Assembly: GCF_964340395.1 (NCBI RefSeq)
Contig: NC_135553.1
Span: 5,029,501 to 5,093,500, forward strand
Source of the DNA: Glandiceps talaboti
Lineage: Eukaryota; Hemichordata; Enteropneusta; Spengelidae
Direction: 5' to 3'
DNA: 64,000 bases
In this document: in pieces, positions 1 through 10,151 of the stretch
Layout of the letters: each line of letters begins with the position of its first letter
Position numbering within the stretch: position 1 is the stretch's first letter
Position numbers and translations under genes: made by a program
The notes under the pieces: model-generated
Told to the model about the DNA's origin: nothing
The model's database searches: none
Seen by the model: only the letters and a program-made list of their open reading frames with translations

Positions 1-609
1 TGTGTCTGAGTTGATGGTTAAAAAGTTACCCTGTGCTGTCCATATCACTGCAAGAAGGACAAATTATGTAAGGTATTTCTCAAGGTTTTAGGTAATTTAT
101 TCAAGTTTCATACATCTTACATAATTACGGTCTACAAACTGGACTGATATACATTGTACAGAACCCCATGATGTGTGAGGTGTTTGTGAATACCAAATGT
201 GACATACATGTACTCAAGGTCTTTGCAGTCAGGTGCTTGCACTATGTGTTCTCTGTGGTTAGGCATTCTGGAATGAAGAAAGTGGAGTGTTGCAGACAGG
301 GATGAAATACCTAGTTGCCACACAGACACTCATATATCAAAGAGTTCTGTGCAAAAAATGTAACTGAAATTTCATGTTCTTGAAGCAATTGTGCACTCAT
401 TTCATGTAGAGGTATGCAAAACTGTTCTCATTATTGCATAGTACAAATATTATTTGTGTAAACCAATACAAGTAGCCACTGGTACTGGATGTTTTATAAC
501 AACATATTTTTAACCAAAATGATTTACAACAAAGTGGAAATTTATGAAAAGGCAATATGATAATTTCATAATTTTTCAACTATAATGTTTTTCAGTAACC
601 TCAACATAC

Positions 610-3076
610 CTGCAGCACCTATGCCAACCAATACAGATGTTAGATAGAGAGACCATTCCATGGGTTTCAGGAATCCAGCTATAAACAAGGCATAAGTGAC
701 TCCAGCAATCACCATTGACCATTTTGGTCCTAACACACTGACCACTGAGGGCGCTCCCCAATTTGACAAGGCAAAGACAGCATAGATGATAGCTAAGCTG
801 GTGTACCCACTACCAGTAAAATTATGACCAGATGTATGATTTGTCTGACCACTGTGGGAATGATTGTTGTGTTCAAAACTTTTCAGAACTGTTTGCTGGA
901 AAAAAAGAAAATGGAAGAAGTCAGAAATGTCTAACTTATCACATGATCTAATACAAGAAATGAATATGAAATGTGTAGTAGCCATCTCTCCCTCTGCAAA
1001 AGAAGGGTAAAGGTACTTAGCTCCTCATTTATCCATTAGCATTTCTGAGGAAAGTTTTACCTGTTAGCTTAATTTGATCTAGATTTGAGAGAGCATTTTA
1101 TGAAATCTGGATTAGCAAATTTCTTCAAAGTACAGGAAAATTTCAAGCATCTTTGAAATTTCACGATATGAAATAAATGTGATACAAATGTAATTATTTT
1201 TTTGAAAACATGGGACAGAAATATTAGTTATTATCACCTTATTCTGGACCAACTTTTCCTATAGCTGTGCCAGCAATTTGGTTTGTCATTCAAATTTTTA
1301 ATATTCATGATTTTTAAAAATTGGCAATTTATGGAAGATGAGAATAATGAGAGCCTAATTAATTAATTAATTAATTAATTATTCATTCAAATTATGTAGT
1401 AGTCAATAGTTACAGAACAATGAAGCCAGCTGGCATGCTACTATTGTTACATAATAATAGCACCATCAACACAAAACTATGTTACATCTCCAATGTCTAT
1501 GGTTACCTCATTCATTATTGGAGGACTCACCACTGTCTACGAGGTTACATTATTTCTTTCCTGTCTGTGTATATGGCTCTTCACATCCCTATTCTGAACT
1601 TTAATACTTCAATGGTAATGACATAAACAGTTTTCCACTCCACTGCTAGTCTTGTTACCAGACCTCGGTCTGTACCGCTTTGAAGGTTGCCCCCCCCAAA
1701 AAGCTGAAGGATGAGAATACTCTGGGTGAAATGCCCTCAACTACATCTTTCAGATGCAAATTAGTTGTATTATCAAAAGAAAGCCTGGAGGTCTAGCAGC
1801 TAGACTACTCCATTGTCTGTCATAATGACAAACCCAGATAACTGTGAGCATAGACTGTGGAGAGGTCTATATATAGTCTGAGTGCTACTGTAGTTGAAAT
1901 TTTTATTTCAATATAATTTTGTTAGTTAATAATAGTTATCAGACAATACTTCAATTCTTTTCCATTTAACTCCATTTATGTTGCTTTCAGTTTTATTATG
2001 GAGATATTCTCACATATACCTCCACACTTTCACCACAGAGATAGTCTACTTCCATACTTTCATTTCACAAAAGACAACTGAAAGCATGTATATTAGGGAT
2101 ACTTCCATGATGTATATATGCTAAATCATAGTCCTCTACTGTAAGTCTGGAAACATGCTAGAAGGACTGTGTCATCAAATTAGGAAAAGACATCCTTATG
2201 GCAATTCACCATATACAGGCTGTATGTTGGAGAGAGACATCTATGAATATAGACAAAGAATGGGGAGTTCCCTCCATATTGTCTAGGAAACAAAACATGA
2301 CATTCCTACATCCTGCCATGGAAGTATCCTGCCAACACATAACTACGCCTGGAATTCAGAACTGGATAAGATATCAGATCTCAAATATGAACCTCGTCAC
2401 ATTTGTTGTAGCAGACGACAGATACACCACAATACACAGTTCTGAATTCAAGAATGAATACCAGTGCATGGGTTGTGAAAATGGTGAGGTGAGTAGACAC
2501 TCAGTGTCTTGTGACAAAAACCAACATGCCCAAGCAAAATGGGGAATTCAAGAATTTTCTAATAAACTTCGTGGCTTGATATACATGTTTGGTTAATAAA
2601 AAAATGAAAAATGAAAACATAAATAAAACATTCACATTTTTTTTTACCATTTGTCAAACCAAAATCCTATTGTAACTTTTCAGGCGTTCTAGAATACGTT
2701 TAACACCCGGAAGTACCGATGTGTACGTAACGTCACCATGTTACAAATATCTAGAGTGAGTTGTTGGAGACAGGCGAGGCTCTCGTTTGCCTTTAAATAT
2801 TACATTATTCCCATAAGACATAATTGATATCACATCTATGCATAAAATATCAATATTTAAAATCAGAGGCAAAATAACAATGGCTAGTGCTAGTGGTAGG
2901 TTAGATCAAGCGTCAAAAAGTCATCGTAATAAGTATCACACAGAAATGTAAAATAACACAAGGATGAAAATGAAAACACTTACCTCTATCATTGAACATG
3001 TTTGGAAGGCAGTGAATAAAAACATAAAAGCAAACCCCAAAACGATAACATTAACGAGCCGAATGTCGATCGCCAT
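610..3076 (-). CDS. MFSD11: MFSD11 (UNC93-like protein), 5' part; continues beyond the left edge
   Basis: Two coding exons are visible on the minus strand: 3076-2984 (31 codons, starting MAIDIRLVNVIVLGF) and 895-610 (95 codons plus one base). Both have proper GT/AG borders. The first exon is one hydrophobic helix ending FTAFQTCSMIE, close to human MFSD11 as I recall it (FMFMFTAFQTC). The second contains an N-glycosylation-type Asn-rich loop, then GSGYTSLAIIYAVFALSNW and further transmembrane helices, again matching MFSD11 of the UNC93 / major facilitator group. These are multi-pass membrane proteins of poorly known transport function. No exon for the following family segment is visible between 1 and 609, so the rest lies left of the window. 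In human, MFSD11 is head-to-head with SRSF2; here the order and orientation are the same, but about 7 kb of other sequence lies between. A foldback transposon begins 28 bp upstream of the start codon. Confidence 0.93.
896..2983 (-). other. MFSD11 intron 1
   Basis: This 2.1-kb intron carries a (TTAA)n tract at about 1357-1380 and no convincing coding sequence. An open frame at 2198-2596 on the plus strand has no recognisable domain. An ETS-type CCGGAAGT motif at 2707-2714, followed by a CRE-like CGTCA at 2731-2735, lies inside the intron. Confidence 0.7.
2707..2735. promoter_or_regulatory. ETS and CRE-like motifs in MFSD11 intron 1
   Basis: CCGGAAGT (2707-2714) is a full ETS/GABP core and CGTCA (2731-2735) is a CRE half-site. 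The pair is typical of housekeeping promoters and lies 250-350 bp inside the gene from the MFSD11 start codon. It might be an internal promoter or might serve an antisense transcript starting near 2880, where ATGGCTAGTGCTAGTG is followed by a perfect donor GTAGGT. This is inference from motifs only. Confidence 0.25.
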
Positions 3077-3103
3077 GTTGAAGATGTATCAGGTCATGTG
3101 ACT

Positions 3104-3941
3104 ACGAGTGTGAAGCTACCATCATATTCATATTCATATTCACTTTCAAAGTTGACCTCTACTCTCAATGTGAATATGATGATAGCTTCACACGTTCATC
3201 ATCAGATTCGAAGTCTTCCGAATGGGTACAAACAAACGTTCGGCAAATCACAAATCCTTCATTGGCAGGTTGAAATCATGTGATTGTAGTTACTTTTCAC
3301 TTGATTAGCGTGGATTTGCTTGCTTTCTTCTTATTTTTGCCAGAGTATCCAATTTGCACCATGAATTATTGTTGTCATATAAAAAACTAATTTGGATGTT
3401 TAGTATGCCTTTCCCATATCTTTGAAGATGAAATATCAATATTTGGGACTGCACAAAAAACCTGTATGAGTAGTAATGTAATAAAATACGGCCTGGCTGG
3501 GTGTGTTTTGATTTCCCGCAGTGCTGCTATCTTTGAAACCCTACTTAACACTTACACTGGTGAAATTTACACAAAATAGTGTTGTCAAGACCACAATTAT
3601 CACAATGTGTGTAGTTCCCTTGATCGGGATCGGTCAATGCAATCGATTGTGAAAAATAATGGTCCATGACAACAATAATTCATGGTGCAAATTGGATACT
3701 CTGGCAAAAATAACAAGAGAGCATGCAAATCCAGGCAAATCAAGTGAAAAGTAATTACAATCACATGATTTCAACCTGTCAATGAAGGATATGTGATTTG
3801 CCGAACGCATGTTCGTACCCATTCGGAAGTACTTCGAATCTGATGATGAATGTGTAAGCTATCATCATATTCACATTGATCGTAGAGGTCAACTTTTGAA
3901 AGTGAAGATGAATATGAATATGATGGTAGCTTCACACTCGT
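3104..3941. mobile_element. Foldback DNA transposon with ~275-bp inverted arms and 9-bp target duplication
   Basis: The left arm (3104-3378) and right arm (3666-3941) are near-identical reverse complements, beginning ACGAGTGTGAAGCTACC and differing at scattered positions. They surround a spacer of about 287 bp with no coding capacity. The insertion is bounded by identical 9-bp direct repeats CATGTGACT at 3095-3103 and 3942-3950. Long inverted arms with a 9-bp duplication are typical of Mutator-like (MULE) non-autonomous elements; the family assignment is inference. It sits 18 bp upstream of the MFSD11 start codon on its proximal duplication side, so it interrupts or supplies the MFSD11 5' UTR or promoter. 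Simple ATATTC-type repeats occur near the tips of the arms. Confidence 0.88.
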
Positions 3942-3950
3942 CATGTGACT

Positions 3951-4360
3951 GCTCTACCATCATGTGACATATATGACCTTTGACTTTTGACATCCCGATG
4001 TGACAGAAACATGATTTATTTCCGAAAGTTTGAAAGTGAAGAAAGATTGGAATATATGGGAGTTCTTCTCTTTTTATGATATAATTATTGTTGTTTTTTC
4101 TGACCACTAGATTCTTAAAAAAACAAGACCGAGTTTGCAGTAAAACTTCAATATATTCAGAACATATTTACTAGTATAGTAAGCTAGCTTCGTGAACATC
4201 AGTTACATAATTTCATCAAAATTATTGCAAGTTAAAACATTTCAATAAGAAGAATCTTCTTACATGTTAAACAGCACGTTAAAAGAGTTTATATGCTATG
4301 ACACTAACAAACAAACAAACAAACAAACAAACAAACAAACAAACAAACAAACAAACAAAA

Positions 4361-4407
<47 letters not shown>

Positions 4408-5234
4408 AAGATACCCAGCAGCTGTGGTGTTACTTTTGTTGCCATTCTTACAAAAGAAAACAACTACTCATTTTTAAAAAAAAATATTTTATTCATATTT
4501 TTGTCTAAGTATGACCAAAGATGTTCGTTCTGGTCTTCCTAGTTTCCATTTCCATGATTTCTTCTACCTTACTCAGACAAATTCATTGTTACCTGCGCTT
4601 CTACCAAACACTTGAGATGAATCTCAAAGGCTACTATTGTACTAACTAGCTGAGTGATTTTTCCTACCATCGTTGCGTGTCTAGCGTTGCACCATCTTTT
4701 AATATTGGAAATATTGTAAATTGCATATATTACAAATTCATGTGTCGTATTCTATCTATCATCTTCATTATTTCTTTTTCACCTTCTGTTTCAAGATCGA
4801 TAAATTATTTTTTTTTAAACGCGAAAATTATCACAAATGTTTGAAATGGCAGCATTTTAAAGTAAAACAAAATTGCAGCATGCACATATAAATAAAAGAC
4901 ATGGCATCGGGGAAAATAACTGTACCGTAACGTACGATGAGTTGTTGAATGACGTCACGGTGTATACTGGCTAAAAGATGCAGTATGAATAAATCATAAA
5001 ATCAAACATTCTTATATTACAGAGTTGTTGCTACGTCGGTCGTCCATGATATTGAAGATGGTAACCAATGGTGATATATATAATATCAACACAATAAACA
5101 ACAAAACGTGACGAATGGTGGAATACACGACATGTCCAAAATGAGCTTCGAAGAGTTTCAGTATGGATCATCTAACGTGAGGATCCTGTAGAAGTATTTT
5201 TCCAACACAAAGAGACAATGTTCTTGTATACCAA

Positions 5235-5290
<56 letters not shown>

Positions 5291-5331
5291 TTCAAAAAAA
5301 AAATATTAGAAATACATTTTTTCTATATATA
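3951..5331. other. Intergenic region with microsatellites
   Basis: No gene is visible. The stretch holds a compound (CAAA)n-(TAAA)n tract at about 4305-4408 and a (CA)n tract at about 5238-5285, just downstream of the FkbM-like stop codon. The remainder is AT-rich and unremarkable. Confidence 0.7.
4305..4408. repeat. Compound (CAAA)n-(TAAA)n microsatellite
   Basis: About 13 CAAA units pass directly into about 12 TAAA units. A tract of the same composition, order and strand occurs at about 8168-8268. The two tracts lie on either side of the intronless FkbM-like gene. Confidence 0.95.
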
Positions 5332-6066
5332 TCAAGTGCCTTCGTAAAGTAGTCGCACGTTACACGCTGTCCTTTTAGCGATTGTTCTAATCCTGTGAGG
5401 AATATCTGTGTCGGCGATGACACTTCTCCCTATTTCGTTTTGGTGATAGTAGACGACCAAAACGTCCACCAGACAAAACGTTCCGTCTTTTAAGAGTTTA
5501 TCAAGAACTTCATATTCTGCACCTCCAATATTCATTCTCATGACAACAAAGTCGTCTTTAATTACATTATATCTCAACCACTTGCTAAAATTTAGTGTTC
5601 TTTTCACTTTTTCTAAATTTATACTCAGAGGCTCATCGTTATGCCAAGCGGCCGTACTACTGTACAGTGTAAATCCATATTTTCGCTTCATCTCGTATAG
5701 AATACTATCAAAACGTAAATCAGCCTCAAACACGTACACTTTCCATCGCTTTGGATCATATTGGCATGGCAACAACACGTTGAAATCTTGAGCAAGCAAC
5801 GGGTCGTAAAATGCTATCAGCGACTGACCATTCCCAGCACCGACATCGATGTAGACTCCTTCAACTTCGAGTTCACGGGGTGACATGTCAGTCAATCCTT
5901 TATCCTTACAGGGACCGTTCTGCCAGCGTTTTATCATAAATGATATAAGACTTATCTCATGTTTGAATCGCATAAGAAATACAAAGACAATACACGTTAT
6001 TGTGACAGCTGTCAAAAACGAACGTGTTCTAATTCTTCGTGGTCGCAGAGAAAGTCGTAGAACCAT
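5332..6066 (-). CDS. FkbM / Methyltransf_21-like, single-pass membrane protein, intronless
   Basis: A single uninterrupted 244-codon frame. A basic N-terminus (RLSLRPRRIRTR) precedes one hydrophobic segment at residues 17-32 (FLTAVTITCIVFVFLM), indicating a type II signal anchor, probably Golgi or ER with a lumenal domain. Residues 71-80 (VYIDVGAGNG) form the SAM-binding motif I of class I methyltransferases, 112-116 (VFEAD) the acidic motif II, and 179-190 (NIGGAEYEVLDK) the FkbM signature usually written D(I/V)EGAEYEVL. In that signature Asp is replaced by Asn and Glu by Gly, so catalysis is uncertain and the protein may be a divergent or non-catalytic member. Substrate and methylation target are unknown. 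The gene lacks introns, unlike every neighbour, and lies between MFSD11 and SRSF2; a retrocopy or late insertion is possible. An alternative reading is a 'methyltransferase-like' invertebrate family of unassigned role. Confidence 0.8.
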   Translation of the reverse strand: MVLRLSLRPRRIRTRSFLTAVTITCIVFVFLMRFKHEISLISFMIKRWQNGPCKDKGLTDMSPRELEVEGVYIDVGAGNGQSLIAFYDPLLAQDFNVLLPCQYDPKRWKVYVFEADLRFDSILYEMKRKYGFTLYSSTAAWHNDEPLSINLEKVKRTLNFSKWLRYNVIKDDFVVMRMNIGGAEYEVLDKLLKDGTFCLVDVLVVYYHQNEIGRSVIADTDIPHRIRTIAKRTACNVRLLYEGT

Positions 6067-6606
6067 GTCTCATCAGTCAGTTCAGTTCAAGATACCAGTG
6101 TACACCCTTTCCCAGATTTTATTTGGGACAGGTCTTCCTCAGAGCTTTGTCCACATAGTATATGAGTTTCTGAGAGCCTGTGAAGAGTTAGACATAAACA
6201 TTAGTACCGGTGCTCATTAACTAAAATAGACATCATTGTGTTGGTTGCTAAGCCAGTACTGTTAAAGTGTTTATTAAGAGAATGTGTAGAGAATTTCTAA
6301 AACGTTCCAATGTTTAAACAAAATTGAAATTCAATGGTTTGTTTATCGTCTCTGAGTTCCATTAACAACATAGCCTATCTGTTGTGTTGGAAAACTGTTG
6401 TATTCCCTGGAATGCTGGGGTGTGTAAGATTTGTTTTACGTGGTTTGTGACGAAGGTGTTACACAGCTGTCATCCGTCCATATGGGTGAAAGATCAGAAA
6501 AAAACAAAACTCGAGACCTTTCTATGCTTACTTGTTGTCATCGGAGCTCTAAATCGATATCGCATTCATTGACATACCGATGTTGTATTCATAAAAGCGA
6601 ACCTTA

Positions 6607-6972
6607 GGGGCGAGATCAATCGTTCAATATAGGATAAAACACTACATTATTTTACTTTGGGGCTGGGGGAGAGGTTGAACCATTTTAGTTCTCATCCTAC
6701 AAAATCAATTTTACTTTTAATGGATCTATTTGTACCCCTAAATGCAAATATTTTTTTTTTTAAATATCGTCAAATTGAGATATAGAAAAAATTTCGCTAT
6801 AGTAAATGCATGGTACTAAAATAAAGTAAAGTGTCAACAAAAGAACGACTTTGCTGTCCGAAACATTTTCAATTTAATGGGCCAATTTAGTTAAGGGGGT
6901 GGGGGTTGGGGTCTGAGGCCTAACTAAAAGAATTTAGTTTTTTATCCTACATTGAAGTATTGATCTCGTCCC
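6607..6972. mobile_element. MITE-like element with ~35-bp inverted ends
   Basis: The left end GGGGCGAGATCAATCGTTC and the reverse complement of the right end (GGGACGAGATCAATACTTC) match over roughly 35 bp, continuing into TAGGATAAAA. The 366-bp interior has no coding frame and carries G-rich runs near each end. Possible flanking duplications (CTTA and TTTA) are imperfect, so the superfamily is not settled. Confidence 0.65.
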
Positions 6973-7318
6973 TTTACCCCTTTTGTCTTTTATGGAATTG
7001 TCTTTCTATCTATTGAATGGAAATCTACATATCGACAGGCGTACGCACATGGCAGACGTCTAACCTCTGCAAAATGATTCTAGTGGGGTCAGCCCCAACA
7101 TCAGAGAGTGACAGTTTCTGGATTCCAAATGCATATGACTGCGTTCGTGTTTTATGTGGGAGTTGTAAATAAAAACGTTATTCCTACATCAGGCAACTGA
7201 ATCACTGGCGAACAATTTCCATGCAATATTCTGTACTATACATAGTGTTTAGGCTTAATGATCTCATGGGGTACAATAAAGGTTCTGACACAAAGTAATG
7301 GTAACTGAGTATACTCAC

Positions 7319-7425
7319 CGTTTGTACTGTATCATGTGTGTTGTAGTCAATCTTCCCGGCAGGTGCCTTGATTCTGATAACACACGACAATTGTGCATCC
7401 AAACATTGTAAACATTCAAGCTCTG
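7319..7425 (-). other. Unassigned protein-like open stretch ending at a strong splice donor
   Basis: Read on the minus strand, an acceptor-like TTTCATTCCCAG is followed by an open frame that includes CVIRIKAPAGKIDYN and ends at ACG/GTGAGT. The composition looks like real protein, but no family was recognised and no partner exon was found on either side. It may be an exon of an unrecognised gene, a relic or chance. Confidence 0.2.
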
Positions 7426-8167
7426 GGAATGAAAGCGAGATTGATCCACAGTGAAAAGGGAAAGGGAAAGTTTAAAATATGGCGACACAGTACATAAACA
7501 CTACTCAGGCCAACTAGCTTGGGCTCATATGATCGTACGAGTTTCTTGTTTGTTTCTCTCTATTCATATTGTAATTGAGGTCATATTACGGGTCACTGGT
7601 ATGGTCTGGAAAAACAATTCAGCGGCGGGATGTTTTGAATTTTCCTGTTGTCCGATAATGTAATCATTTAAAAAAAATAGAAAATGAAATACGGGAAAAT
7701 AAAAAAGGAAAGGAAAGGAAAGGACTGTTACTTGCAAAGGCAGGAATGAAGATACCGGGGTACCTGCATAAGTTCCCTCATAGACAGTCTATGGTTCCCT
7801 CCCAATGGTTCACACTGTCACACTCTTGGCCGTCCTATGCGCATGGCCAATTTATGTTATATGTGATGAAGTCGCGTCACGATCACTATGTATTCAAGGT
7901 TTTACTCATCCCAAATTCCGACCACGTTGTTGAATTTAGCTCATTTGCCAACATAATTCACTTGCGGAAAAAGCCTTTGGGAAATCATGTAAATTATTAA
8001 TTTCTCAATCTGACAATCTAGTGGAAATGCGTCTGATATGCCTCTACAGTTTTGCATATATCCACCATCTCCTGTTTGATATGCTTGTCATTTACCACCT
8101 TTACGCACCGGGGGCTCAGGCTTAGTTAGTTATGTTTACGAAAACACACTAAACAAACAACAAGCGA

Positions 8168-8221
8168 ACAAAAAAACAAACAAACAAACAAACAAACTAA
8201 CAAACAAACAAACAAACAAAA

Positions 8222-8264
<43 letters not shown>

Positions 8265-8268
8265 CAAA
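8168..8268. repeat. Compound (CAAA)n-(TAAA)n microsatellite, second copy
   Basis: CAAA units (with one CTAA variant) switch to TAAA units, in the same order and orientation as the tract at about 4305-4408. Antisense reading gives a low-complexity frame rich in Phe, Leu and Tyr that is not a gene. Confidence 0.95.
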
Positions 8269-8937
8269 TAAACTGACAAACATGAACGACAAGGTGATTA
8301 CAATCTAGATCATTATATATATCACTGAACAACGCTTCTATGCAACAATTGTATCTGTGATTTTCCCATCACTACCAGCATCCCACCACTGCCGGCATCC
8401 CACCACTGCCACACAGGGACACATATTATTATATGACATATTGTTTTCCTGAGGAAAATATCACACGGAATCGCGCTACTACAAATTTATCAATATACAC
8501 TACACTATTAGTGTTCTATCCCCCTAAAGGCAGTGTTAGGAAGTCAAAACGTTATTATATTTCAGCATGTAGACAAGGAAAACAACAATCTAAGAAATAC
8601 TAGTAATACGCGTCCATATACACTGCCACCGTAATAAATGAAATTAAACGTGTCGATCAACTCATATTGAGCCAAGGAACAGTTTCTACTCTTTCATTTA
8701 TTTGGCAATTATGGCCTTCAGCTTCTACAATTAGATCCCGGCCGGGAATTGATTGGACTCTAATTTTATTGAACTAAGATCAAGTAGCTATGCCTTTGAG
8801 CTTTTCCAAAGTATGGGAGCCTTCAAAACAGAAAAAAAAAAAAAAAGAAAAAAAAAAGACTTAATTTACAGTACATAGTTAAAAGCAATCCATCAAAAAT
8901 CTTTTCCAAAATTTACTGTTTAAGATCCCAAAATCAG

Positions 8938-9492
8938 GTAAAGATGCTGTAATTATAGCTAACATGGTGTAGGCTCGGTGTTTCACTCATGGGACATTAC
9001 GTTTTTGACAACTCTAGACTAACAAAATAACAGAAACACAATAAACACAGCAGGATCCATTGCCGAATCACATTGAAAACTGATATTAAAGCATTGCTAT
9101 TCTTTAACAGTGCAGTCAAAACAGGCTTCTAATGAAAACATTGCACATGGATTTGATGATTTTAATTGTATTTTCTAAATGATAATCAACATTTCAAATT
9201 GACTACTTCTACAACCCCACTGTGCACGGCACATATTAGTCTATCTGCTAGACCTCGGATGTTCTTCCGATACAATACGACACACGACCGAACATCGCTA
9301 TCAAAGCCCTCACTGCGAACTTCGTTCGCTTATGGTATCGGAAGAAGGCCCGAACGTCTAGGAGCAAGACTAGGCACCTATGTAATTGTTTCTTTTGCAT
9401 TAGCAGTTGCCTGAGGGTTTGTAATAAATGTCATGATGTTGCATGAGTGAAACACCAAGCCTACATAATTTTAGCTGTAAAATATTTTTACT
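8938..9492. mobile_element. Foldback element upstream of SRSF2
   Basis: Sequence around 8938-9010 (including TAGGCTCGGTGTTTCACTCATG in two parts) reappears as its reverse complement around 9425-9492 with moderate divergence. An inner imperfect inverted pair lies at about 9249-9273 and 9336-9362 (TTCTTCCGATAC and its complement). The nested inverted arms give an element of about 550 bp. No coding capacity or clear target duplication was seen. Confidence 0.55.
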
Positions 9493-9941
9493 CTCTTTGA
9501 GTCTGAAATAACATTCCACGCTGTTTGCTTTCGAATGTCATGCTAATTAAACTATGGACAAACGTGTTACAAATACTCACATGCCTCTTTCAGTCAAGCA
9601 ATATTCTTAAAAGCATTGTTGTACGCAACACGAACATCATCGAAACATTTTTTCGTATTTATACTCCAAATGTGAGAACAGTACATGGACGAACAATGTG
9701 TCCAGTGATTCATGATTTACTCTATCCTTAATATACATCCCATCTACATGATCTAAAAATGGCCCTCCCCGAGAACCGATTTGTAAAGACGGGGTAAAAA
9801 ATACCCCCCCCCCCCCGCACTTGCCTACAAAGTAATAATTAATTTTTTTGAGAGAAAAGAAAAAGAAAGACCATTACTGCACCATCACTTGGCGTGAGCT
9901 GCATGCTGTTTTTGCTCTGTAAATACAGTCGTGGCGGTACA

Positions 9942-9977
9942 AACAGCGCCCGCACTGTCCGTCTGATTTCCCGCGCC
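9942..9977 (+). promoter_or_regulatory. SRSF2 upstream promoter motifs (GGGCGCTGTT box and E2F-type site)
   Basis: AACAGCGCCC at 9942-9951 is the reverse complement of GGGCGCTGTT, a motif that recurs near other start sites in this window. TTTCCCGCGCC at 9967-9977 fits the E2F consensus TTTSSCGC. Both are 175-210 bp upstream of the SRSF2 start codon in a locally GC-richer stretch. No TATA box is evident. Function is inferred from motif and position. Confidence 0.4.
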
Positions 9978-10151
9978 TTGGGGTCGAATTGCTTGATCCC
10001 CCTATAGGGTACAATTGCTACAGCGTGGCACAGGTCTTCACAGGGCCACTAGATACGCACGTTTGACAGTGCCACCAAATTTTCACTGACAACAACACAA
10101 TATTATCCGGTCGCGAAATCAAGACTCTTTCAATTCTTCTTGTTGAACATT

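Larger units (their letters stand above)
6067..10151. other. Intergenic region between the FkbM-like gene and SRSF2
   Basis: This stretch holds two foldback elements (6607-6972 and about 8938-9492), a second (CAAA)n-(TAAA)n tract (about 8168-8268), a short tandem of CATCCCACCACTGCC units near 8379-8412 and the SRSF2 promoter. A minus-strand open stretch at about 7319-7425 ending at a strong donor (GTGAGT) looks protein-like but could not be assigned. Confidence 0.65.

Noticed and set aside
2198-2596. 132-codon plus-strand open frame in MFSD11 intron 1
   Set aside because: No recognisable domain, no splice context, and composition like translated non-coding DNA.
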